In this document: positions 12,901-24,704 of the stretch, piece by piece | How the letters are laid out: each line of letters starts with the position of its first letter | How positions within the stretch are numbered: position 1 is the stretch's first letter | DNA from: Dendrobium chrysotoxum | Taxonomy: Eukaryota > Streptophyta > Magnoliopsida > Asparagales > Orchidaceae | Reading direction: 5' to 3' | NCBI GenBank assembly: GCA_019925795.1 | Contig: CM034305.1 | Span: forward strand, 69,862,573 to 69,926,572 | DNA length: 64,000 bases | Notes under the pieces: model-generated | Seen by the model: only the letters and a program-made list of their open reading frames with translations | The model's database searches: none | What the model was told of the DNA's origin: nothing | Made by a program: the position numbers and the translations under genes

Positions 12901-15900
12901 TAAAAGTACTAAGGTCGTTGTGCCTTAACGTGGAGTATCTAGGGCCAGATAAGCTTATGGTACGGCTTTAACGAGAAAGGGCAAAAAACCCTTGGATCGT
13001 TTATGCTCCCTCTTGTCTTTGGAGAATTTCATACAGAAGCCAAGTTTCATGTAATTGACGCGAACACTTCATTCAAGGCACTACTAGGTTGCCCCTGGCT
13101 GCATGAATATGGCGTTGTCCCGTCAACATTACACCAGTGCATGAAGTATCTCAGGGATGGAGAGGAGTTCAGGATCTCTGGTGACATCCAGCCCTTTACA
13201 GTCCATGAAGCAACAGTCTATGAAGATGCGCAGTATTTCATGCCAAAAAAGCCGAGGCTGTCAAGCTCTCTAAAGGCTCAAGCATCAAATCCAAAAAATG
13301 CAAAACATCCTAAGCAAGAAGGTGAGAGGAAGCAGGTGGGGAGAAAGAAGACGACGCCGACTCTTCCCAAAGAAGCTACTACTTCCACTTCTAAAGAAAG
13401 AAAACATGTACCTCACCTTGGGAGCGACACAGATGAAGATGATGTCACCCCTACAAAATCCCAGAGGATATGCCATTCGATGGACGAATGGAGTAAGGAG
13501 GTCGTATATTCAAATGATGACTATGACTATGACTCTATCTACATGAACACGGTGCAGAATGTATTCTCTAGAAGAATAGATAGCCTGTCAATCTCAGACA
13601 GCGTGCTTGTAGTCACTCGCGTTCCCCTACAGTATTTCAAAGAAATAATCCCACGAGATGTGCATAAAGTTGAAGAACTTGCAACCCTTTATCTGCCTCC
13701 GATCAAAAAGGGGATTGAGTCGGGGAATATATTCTATTCCGTAGGAAAGGTTGAAGAAGTGAATTGTGATTGGGGCCATGTCTTCATCGATTCTGAAGAA
13801 TTACTACCTACGAGGCTGCCTAGGTTTAATACCAAAGGCATTCAAAGAATGTTGCGAAAATAAATCAATATCCCTACCTCCAAGCGACAGCTCCGTACAT
13901 GCCTATGCCTCTGGTACGGAAGGAGACCGCGTCCCTTACGAAGGAAGGATATGGATGTATATAAGGGTATCGGATTCATGAGGTGAAAATACCTCCGGAA
14001 GGAGACTTGCCGAGCCATCACTTGCAGGGAGATTGAATCCGATAACAGTCGCGCTGAGGAGGTCTATGAAGCTAATGATCATGACGATCAGCCTGCAGAA
14101 GCCAAGCCAGCGCCAGAAGAGCTTGAAGATGGTGGACAGGCAGCCACTATGGACGAGCTAAAAGAAGTCAACTTGGGAACCGAGGATGACCCTCGCCCAA
14201 CATTCATTAGTTCCCTTCTGTCAGAAGATCAAGTGGAAGAGATAAAAGAACTCCTCTGTGAATTCAGGGACTGCTTTGCCTGGACATATGCTGAGATGCC
14301 CGGCTTATCCCTTGATGTAGCAGTTCACAGGCTGGCAATCAAACTAGATGTGACACCAGTTAAACAAGCTCCAAGGAAAATGAGATTGGAGATTGAAGAA
14401 CAGGTGATTGCAGAAACAAAGAAACTCATAGAGGCGGGCTTCATCCGAGAAGAAAAATACGCCGACTGGATCGCCAATATTGTCCCCGTAAAGAAGAAGA
14501 ACGGTCAGATACGTATCTGTATTGACTTTCGGGACCTCAACAAGGCGTGTCCAAAAGATGATTTTCCGCTGCCTGTATCTGAACTCCTAGTAGACAACAC
14601 GTTAAACTATGACATATTTTCGTTTATGGATGGATCGTCAGGATACAACCAGATCAAGATGGCTCCTGAGGATGAAAGGCATACATCATTCAGAACGCCC
14701 ATCGGCATTTTCTGCTACACGGTCATGCCTTTTGGCTTGAAGAACGCTGGTGCCACTTACCAACGGGCGATGACCCGTATCTTTGATGAATTAATACATC
14801 AGAAGGTCGAGTGCTATGTAGACGACTTGGTCGTTAAGAGCATAGACTGGAAAGATCATTTAAATGACTTAAGAATTGTATTTGAAAGAATTAGAAAGTT
14901 TGACTTGAAGATGAATCCCCTTAAGTGTGCTTTCGGGGTCTCATCCGGTAAATTTCTTGGCTATGTCGTTCGTCATCGAGGCATAGAAGTTGATCCCAAT
15001 AAAATCAAGGCGATCATTGAGATGCCACCGCCAAGAAGCCTCCGTCAACTCCGCTCCTTACAAGGGCAACTGGCTTTCATTCGACGATTCATATCGAATC
15101 TATCAGGTAGGTGCCAGCCATTTTCAAAGCTAATGAAGAAGGATGTCCGCTTTAAATGGGATGAGGAATGCCAAGAAGCTTTTGATAGCATCAAAAGATA
15201 CTTGTTGAATCCACCCATTCTCGCAGCGCCAATTCCGGGGAAGCCTCTTTTACTGTATACGGCAGCACTAGAAGAGTCCCTCGGAGCATTGCTGGCCCAA
15301 CACAATGAAGGAAAAGAGAATGCACTCTACTATATCAGTCGAAGATTAATCGGAGCAGAAGTGCGATATTCTCCAATCGAGAAACATTGTCTGGCGCTGA
15401 TTTTCGCAGTTCAGAAACTTCGCCAGTATATACTCTCTCACAAAATCACCTTAATATCAAAGATCGATCCGCTGAAGTTCTTGATGACAAGACCAGCGTT
15501 GACAGGTCGTTTAGCAAGGTGGGCAGTGTTATTACTGCAATTTAACATAGTGTACATGCCACAGAAGGCTGTAAAGAGACAAGCTTTGGCAGATTTCCTC
15601 GCTGCACATCCAATTCCAGCAGACTCTCCGCTCAATGATGATTTGCCCAATGAACAGATCATGCAAGTTGATGAAGAGAAGAAATTATAATTTTGGGAGA
15701 TGTATTTTGATGGAGCATCGTCAATCAAATCTCCCAGACCTCCAAATCTTGCAAAGGCCCAAGCTGGCATCGGTCTTGTCTTTATAGAACCCGAGGGAGG
15801 TATCATGAGATTCTCGTTCAGTCTAACTGAACCTCGGACCAATAATGAAGCCGAATATGAAGCTTTAATTACAGGACTGGAGATTGCAATTGATGTTCAA

Positions 15901-18900
15901 ATCACAGATCTCCAAATTTTCGGCGATTCTCAACTTGTGATAAATCAAGTTCTGGGCATTTACAAGATTTGCAAACTTGAATTGGCTCACTACCACCGAC
16001 GAGCTCTTGAGCTTCTAAAACAAATACCGAATGTCAGGATAACTCAAGTTCCTCGAGGACAGAATACAAAAGCAGATTGCCTAGCTAAACTGGCCAAGGA
16101 GCTTGCAAATGAAGACAAGAGGCCACCTATATTCATTGCGGTTGAAAATCGCCGGGTCTTAGAGCCAGCAATCTTACAATTCCCGCAGGCAGAGGGAATA
16201 TCAGGTTCAAGCCAGCAGGATGCAACCCCGGTTGATCCTCAACCTCCCCAACAAATCACTACTAAAAATCAACCAGGGGAACGTCAGCTAGTAAAGAGAC
16301 GAAGAACCGGTAAATTCTCAGAGTCATGGTTGGATTGCTTAGATGTTGAAGTCGAAGACGATTGGAGGCAACCATTCGTCGATTACTTCAAAGAAAGCAA
16401 ACTCCTAACAGATAAATCTCTGGCTACGCAAATCAGAAAAAGGGCGTTACAATATGCGTTTGTCAATGATACGCTATATCGGCGGGCTTTTGACCAGATG
16501 TGGCTACGATGCCTAGGGACCAAGGAAGCTGATAAAGTAGTAGCAGAAGTTCATGAAGGACTTTGCGGAGCACACCAGTCAGGTCCCAAGATGGCTGCTA
16601 AAATCAAGAGAATGGGTTATTATTGGCCTACGATGGTGAGAGATTGTATCAACCACGCTAAGAAGTGCCACGAGTGTCAGATCCACGGTGATGTTATACA
16701 TCAACCGCCAAATCCTCTACACCCAACGATAGCGTCCTGGCCATTTGAATGTTGGGGCACAGATATAATCGGACCGATAGATCCACCGTCATCGGCAGGG
16801 CACCGCTTTATTCTGGCAGTAACAGACTATTTTTCAAAATGGGCAGAAGCAGCTCCATTCAGGGAAGTCACATCTGAGCACGTGATCAACTTCTTCACCC
16901 ACAATGTCTACAGATTCGGTGTACCACTCCGAGTGATCTCAGATAATAGCACAGCGTTGAAAAGTACGAAAATCTACAAGTTTGTTGATCGTCATAAGAT
17001 CGATTGACGGTATTCATCCATATACAACCCAAGAGCCAATAGTTTGGCAGAAGCCTTCAATAAGACGCTGGTGAAATTATTGAAGAAAATCCTTACCAAG
17101 AATAAAAGAGAGTGGCATACGAAGATGGCAGAAGTGTTGTGGGCATATGTACGACCTACAAAACACCAACCAAAGCCACTCCCTACTCACTAGTGTTCGA
17201 GGCTGAAGCCGTTTTGCCACTAGAAATTGAACTACCATCTCTTCGGGTCGCTATCCAGAATGATCTAACTCAAGAGCAGAATGCTCGCCTCAGAATGGAG
17301 GACCTCGATGCACTCGATGAAGTTAGACTGCAAGCCCAACAAAACCTAGAAATCTACCGAGGAAGAATGGCGAAATCATTTGATCGGATGGTGCGCCCTC
17401 GATCCTTTCAAGAAGAGGAATTGGCCATGGTGCTGAGAAGACCAATCATCCCACACCGAAGAATTGGTGGCAAGTTCGTATCCAACTGGGAAGGCCCATT
17501 CGTCATCGAGAAGGTGTACCAAGGAGGAGCCTACCAGCTTATCGATCTGCACGGTCAGAGGCCTATGCCGCCGATCAACGGTCGACACCTGAAGAAGTAT
17601 CATGCATAAAATTGCTTAAAGAAATGTTACGTTTTATGTACTGTGTATTCCATGCATGTTTATTAACATGTACACTCTACATTTTTGAAATTCTCTTGTG
17701 TTGCAAGAATGCATTTCAAAATCTCCCTACAGGACATGGGGCATTTTAAATATTTATTTGGATTGACATCATGCTCCGCGCTGAGATCTTCAAATAAATA
17801 TTTAAAATATCAAAATTTTAACTTTATTCTATTCCGAAATGTCCCTGCAAGACGGGGCATTTTAAATATTTATTCGGGTCGACATCGTGCTACGCATCGA
17901 GATCCCCAAATAAATATTTAAAATCATAAAATTTTAACTTTATTCTATTCTGAAATGTCCCTGCAAGACAGGGGGCATTTTAAATATTTATTCGGGTCGA
18001 CATCGCGCTACATGCCGAGATCCCCGAATAAATATTTAAAATCACTAACGCAAATATTATTTTATACTGAAGAATACAATGAATTCTTTTCAAAGTATAT
18101 GCAGGTGATCCTTCAAAAGATCGAGATACCACCTTCTCCAACGTACCAAGATTCAAAAGTCAGAAAAAAGACTTTTATGACTGCACACTCCAACAAATTG
18201 AGCCGAAACAACCTGAAGTCTTCCCGACAGCCTGAAGCTTAAGGTTCGAGTGGGTGTAAGAGGTTGGATCCGATAAGCCCAAATATGGCCGGATCGCTGG
18301 CAGCTCTGTCTACTCAACAAGCCATAAGAGAGGCCGTAGTAGCGGAACCCCCACTTCGTCAACCCGTTAGTAGGGACTGTAGGAAGTACGAAGGCAAATT
18401 TGACTCGATAAGTTCAAGTGATCGTAGTCTACTAAATTCTCTTAATTGACCGGAGAATCGAGGTTCCATTGAGAAGGACAAATCTCGAGCAACTACCAAA
18501 TGTGCGTAGGCTCCAAATCTTCAATCACAAAGGAGAACTTCAAATCTACCAACTTCAGTAAAATCAGCATTTGAAAGCATATTTCCCCTAGCTCAAGTCT
18601 GAAGCCTGAATGGGTGTAAAAGGTCGGATCCAACAAGCCCAAATATGGCCGGATCGCTGGCAGCCCCGTCTACTCAACACGCCATAAGAAAGACCGCAGT
18701 AGAGGAACCCCCATCTCAGCAACCAGAGAACAAAGAGCTGTCAAATCCCAGCTCGCCCGATCTGATTAACTCAAGTGACTCAGATTAAAGTCTCCTCAAG
18801 TGGTTAAGGATCAAGATACTACTTACATTTGGTACTATCAATCAAATCCAAAACCTGTAAATCCTTCAACAAATCCACAAAGCATCAAGCGAGGATCGAA

Positions 18901-21900
18901 AGAATTTTTCTTCAACAAGTCCACCAAAGCACAAAGCAAAGGACCGAAGAAATTATCCGAAAGTTCACGAAAAGCTTAGAGCTGAACTAAGAGGATTCCG
19001 TCATCATTAAGTCCGTTATGCATAAAGCTCTGGACTGATGACTTTTCGCCAACGACCTAATACAATCTTAAAAGGTTTGGGTCAACGGTATCTACTCCTT
19101 CATCAAGCCCGCCAAAGCTAGAAGCAAAGGGCAGAAGGCATGCAAATCTTCTGACAAGTCAATGAAGACAAGTCAGATAATCCTCATCAATGTCCGCAGC
19201 ACAAAACACAGGACAGAAGGAACCAAAACCTCTAGACTTAAACTAAAGCTATGAAAAGAAAGATTCTGAATGACATCTACAAGTATCCATAAGGACTAGG
19301 GAACAGAAAACTAAGGAAACAGTGGTACCAAAAGAAGAACAGAAAGTGGCAGTGCTATATGCTATCGTTAATCTACGAATACTAAAGATTACAAGTGCAT
19401 CTAGAGATCTATAAAGACACAGAGGTAGACTCTTGAATAGCTGCAGAATGATAATCTTAGTGTGACATCCAAGCAAATCTTCGGAGATCCACTAAACAAA
19501 ATTCTTAGTGTGACATCCAAACAAACTTTTTGAGATCCACTAAGTAAAAACCTCTGTGTGACATCCATATTAAATATCTAGAGATCCACAAGGTAGATCA
19601 GCTTGCAACAAACATGATTTGCTCTAGACGCAAACCACATTTGTTGGGGGGCATTTGTTGACCCACTCAGCAAATAAAAAAAAAATTAAGAAAAATATGG
19701 ACGCATACCTACTGTTATCTGGTGCCCATCCCCTGTTCTCTGCTGATGTCCTGACAGAATCTCGCCACAGTCAGTGATCCATCGCTCTGCAGACAGCGCC
19801 GAAGTCAGAATCGCCCATACTCACGTGTGGAAGACTCAGCCTCCCGTTTGCGTTAAAAGGAGACACTCACACGCAAAGCTTCAGCACTCGAACTTCCCCT
19901 CTCGCTACTCTTCCCAACTCCATCCGAACTTCTCCTCTCCCGCTGAAACCTCTGCCTCCAATCCCTGTCCGACTGCAATCCCAGCTTCCGATATCCTCAC
20001 CCACGACCACCTGTAGTCCGACGCCGCCTCTGCAAACCGCAAGCCATCCGATTCCTTCAGACCAGAGAGAGAGAGAGAGAACCTCTCTCTACCTAGCCTC
20101 CATCCAACCGAACTACATCGCCTCTTCCCAAGCATCGTCCCTCTGATCTCCTCAGTAATCTCCACCCGCCTCTAGCCCTAGCCAACCCATTTGAAGTGCC
20201 GAAGCTCTCCCCATCGCCCTCTCTGTCTTGGCCGACATCTCCCTGCTTCCAAGCCACCAGAACTCCAGCCCCAATCGCGCCCAACTGACCTCCTGCTCTC
20301 TGCTCTCACGCCACACCCTCACTTGAACAGGCCGAACCTAAACACCCATCCAACCTGTATACCCGAGCCCCTCTCTAGCCCATTCAGAACCCAAGTTAAC
20401 CCAAGGTAATCCCTACCCCCTAATTACTGTTAATTGTATTTAATTTTTATAATTATTATTACTTATAATAATCAGATTATTATAATTATTAATAATTATA
20501 ATGATTAGGTTGTTAGAATTATTAATAATTATAATAACAATTAATTATGATAATTATGTTACCATAATTATTAATAATTATAATTATTATTAATTATAAT
20601 AATTATGTTATTATTATTATTATTATAAAAAAAAGAAAAGAAAAAAAAAGAAAAGAAAAGAAGCAAAAAAAAAAATCAAAAAGAAAAAGAAAAGAAAAGA
20701 AAGAAAAAAAAAAGAAAAAAAAAAGAAAGAAATAGAAATTTTTGTGCATTGGTTCATTGTGCACATTTGATAGTGCCTACCTCGCCTATCATCAGGTATA
20801 AATTTCTGAACTTAAAACTCCGAGAGCCTACTTTGTTGTTTGCAGCGGACCGGAAAACCACCTATACACGCTTTTCTTAGCGTGGTGGGATGGGACTCCG
20901 GTGCGGTGCCTGCAACGAGCGGGTAATCGCCCAAAATCCTATCCTCGATGTTCGTGTCGGGCCGGCAAACCGCCTATACACGCTTTTCTTAGCGTGGTGG
21001 GAAGGGAACCCGGTGCGACACCTACGACGAGGTGGGTAAGCCAGGTGCACGCTTTTCTTAGCGTGGCCGGGACAACTCTTAAGTACCCGTACGCGGCTCT
21101 ATACCTGCGGGGAAAGCAAACTGTTCTCTTTCAATGCAGGTACCTATCGAAGACTCATACACGCTTTTCTTAGCGTGGTGGGGACAAAAACTTTACACGG
21201 CTGCGGTGTCCTCGAAAGAGGGCACCTACCATACACGCTTTTCTTAGCGTGGTGAGAAAAGCCCAGTTTTTCGTAATTTCCCCTAAACGGGGGAGACGCC
21301 GGGAGGTTGCCGAAATTTTGGGTGAATATAAGACTACTTTTGGACCTAATTTGGACTCAAAGGACGTGCACTTGTACTCAAACATGATTCCATTTGAACA
21401 ATAACATGAACTCAAAAGAATTAAATCCAAAACTCAAACATAATAAATTAAGAACCTTGACATGAACTTAAACTTGCAAAGGACAACAGAGGACCTGAAC
21501 TCCAGTGAACATTACAGGGGACTTTGTTTGGACTTAGACTTGCATTCGGATACAAATGACTTGAAAATGATAAAGAACGACAAAGGGTTTATATTCAAAC
21601 GAACTAAGTGCAAAAGACTTGGATTTGATTTGAACTTGAATTTACAAGGACTCAATGAACTTGAACAAACTATACGTGACATGAAGTTGACTTGAATACA
21701 ATGATGAAGACTTGGAGCAGGAGCTTGTGGACATTGAATTTGATTAGAGCAACATTAAATAGAACAATGCAGAGAGTTATAAAGAACTTTGAACATCATT
21801 TGCTACAACATGAGGTCTTTAATGAATGATACGATTCATTCATGAGGAAGATACCAATCCAAATGCAACTAGGACTTATGGACTTTAATATAACTTGCAA

Positions 21901-24639
21901 CATACCTACAAGCAAGGATCTAATTTGAAGGGATTACAAGAAAACAAGCTCAAGTACTTAGTCTGGCGCGCATTCAAATGATTATCAAATGGATAAACAA
22001 GGGACTCATATATTTCAACTTAGCATGTTTATAATTGATTCATACATTTATCCCAGTCATGTAGGTGGGTGCTTTGGAGTAATTATAATGACTGCAAGGG
22101 TGTGAATGCAATGATATGCTTACACTCAATAATACAAGGTCTTCAATGGATAGTAGAGAATCACTATTTCAGTTGGGAGATAAATGTAATTCAATAACCT
22201 CATGCGAGCAATGATGATTGTCATGTGATGAATCTGAAAGGGTCCTTGTAAGATAAAAAAGGGTGTAACAAACGCAATGACATTCCCAAGGAAAGCAAAG
22301 GAGGCCTAGAAGTAGTCCCTTCGTCATTAATGCAGACTAATGTGCAAGTGAGGGCATAATAGTCCACATGTGAATGAGAGTAATGCATATGCTACACGAC
22401 ACTTGATTTGTATATGATCAACAAGACATCTGCAGTGTTCATATCAATCAATCAACGAGTTTGTATGTTGAAGATCAGCGGTCTTGATGAAGAGAACTAT
22501 TAGTAGAGGCAACGAATGCTATGACGCTATTACAATCCCCCATCAATGTTGAATAGATACATCAATCCCTTGCGAGCAAAGGGTGATCGATTGATGATGA
22601 ATGTAAATGCCTACAAGCCACGGAAAAGGACTCCTTGTGCATTCTATGTCATCTACATGGCAAATATAAAAGAGAAAGGTGGCAGATATGAGCTCCTATA
22701 AGTTGTTATAGAAGACCCGTTATACACTCAACCTATTGTCCACAAGCAAAACACAAAATGAATATATCTACCTACAGGAGTAGTGGATGTATTATGGGGA
22801 CCAAAACTACAACAAAATGCATGAGAAATGTAGTGAATGTAAGCTTCTACGAGCTTCTACCTAAAGCAGGAGATTCGTTAGTGCACTACAATCCATATGC
22901 AGAAAGCAACCGGTAGTGCACGACAATTTACCTGTATGAAAGCAGCAAACAACTCGATCCACAAGCCGCTGCAGAACGCCACCAGATCTGCAACCTTTGT
23001 AAAAGCTGACAGAAGGCCTATAATCAAAAAATAAATATGCGGTCGCGAGGTCGACCGAGATATTTATTTTATAGTTCATATTAGGCCTTCAAGGCCTATA
23101 ATCAAGAGAATTCATTTATAGAGGCACAAAGCCTGCAAAACCCGATCCTCTGTCTGCAGCTCGACAGAGTGGTCAAGGTTCAACCCATAAATGTGAATGA
23201 CCCCTTTCTACCCCGATGATGGCCGTGTTGAACGCAAAGCTCAACCGGAGGGGTCCATTTTAAATATTTCAAAATATCACCCAAATACTCCAAAATTAAA
23301 AAAAATCCAAAAATCATCAAAATCCCAAAAATATTTAAAACTGAAATTCAATCATCAATCACATAAAGCAAATCCATCCACCCTCCGCAATAGTTTGCCG
23401 AGGTGGATAAATTGAAGAATACTTCAGCTCACCAAGAGCTAATGCTTGGTCGAAAATATCACTAAAATCTATTCTCAAACAATCTCCTACCAGCAAGGAC
23501 GTGGTACGAGTCGTCTAATCGGCAGTTTCGCCGCCAAATGGCACTGCAGGATAAACGGTTATGACTCGGGGCCCTCTGAACCAGGTGGTCGCCGCCAAAT
23601 GACACCATTATATTATGGTTATGGTCAGAGCCCGTATGCTCTCCAACGGCATCAAATCCTTGATATATGAATCAATAGGATATGATCGATAGGGCACAAA
23701 GCCCTCTGTTAGCTAAGGTGGATTCAAATTTGTCCCCTTAGACAAACACCCATCCCAGGTCTACAAGGTACCCTTGAACGAAGCAACCCATGGCTGCCGA
23801 CAAGGATCCTTCTGTCAAGTTGGGTCGACTACCTCCTCTGACTAAGTAGACCAGGGACCACGATGGCCCGGGATGACGGAACCATGGGATCTTGATCGGG
23901 TCCATCATCCATTCCCCCACCATCCGCTTTAAGTGCAAGAGGGTGAAGATTTCTATTTTAAATATCAAATCTTCAAATTCACTCCATTTCCTACACCCAG
24001 TCCATGCTGCTACTATATACCAGACTCACGTATCTGATTGACGACTAGCCTTAATCGAAAGTTCTCTCTCATTATTGGGAAGGGTAATTAACTATAGGGG
24101 CTTGCGCCTATAGGAAACCAGAACTCAGATCATAAAGTCCTCACAAAATGAGGGCGAAATCTCTGGGTAGTGTCTTATCTACAAACCTTCCAAAATTTAT
24201 CCCGGAACTTAAATCGTTAAAACTCCCCCCTCGAAGAAAGCAAAAGCGGGCGGAGGCCGGGGCCGAATTTTCGGAGCCCACAAAAGAAAAATAATTAATT
24301 GAAAAATGTGCTTTAGAATTCAGTAAAGAGGATGTGTTACATGAAATAAATGTCTCCTAGTTTTAATCCACTATCTACTTATTGGAGCATAAACAAAGAT
24401 TTTTGGATGCTAAAACATAAGAAAGTATACACGGAAGCATAGACATAGAGCTTATCTTTGCAGTTTCACTATTCTCTCGAGATATTTGGGCACCGGCAAT
24501 CTTAAACTTGTGTTGTGGCGTCGAATTAAAAATTTTAATTATCATGTATCTAAAACAAAAAAAAAATTGAAATAAGAAGCCTGTTAGAAATAGGGTTGGA
24601 GTAGAAACAGTAGAGTGAAGAAAATGGTGGAGACACTCT

Positions 24640-24704
<65 letters not shown>

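Larger units (their letters stand above)
3450..24282 (+). mobile_element. Full-length Tat/Ogre-lineage Ty3/gypsy retrotransposon (20.8 kb)
   Basis: The termini are TG...CA. The 5' LTR is 3450-8351 and the 3' LTR 19656-24282, with a perfect 5-bp target duplication AAAGA on both sides. Internal order: primer-binding site, an extra open region upstream of gag, gag, protease, RT with RNase H, a second archaeal-type RNase H, integrase, repeat-rich 3' untranslated region, polypurine tract. Very large size and LTRs, a tRNA-Arg-like primer site and dual RNase H are the known marks of the Tat clade (Ogre and relatives). Coding parts are interrupted by at least ten stops or frameshifts, so the copy is not autonomous now. 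It sits in the sense orientation in the intron. Confidence 0.95.
19656..24282 (+). repeat. 3' LTR of the Tat/Ogre element (4627 bp)
   Basis: Same ends and internal order as the 5' LTR but 275 bp shorter. It has a shorter (GA)n tract (18 against 53 bp), about 215 bp net missing at 23017-23030 relative to 6850-7078, and a few small indels around 24030 and 24180. It supplies the transcription end of the element. Confidence 0.95.
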
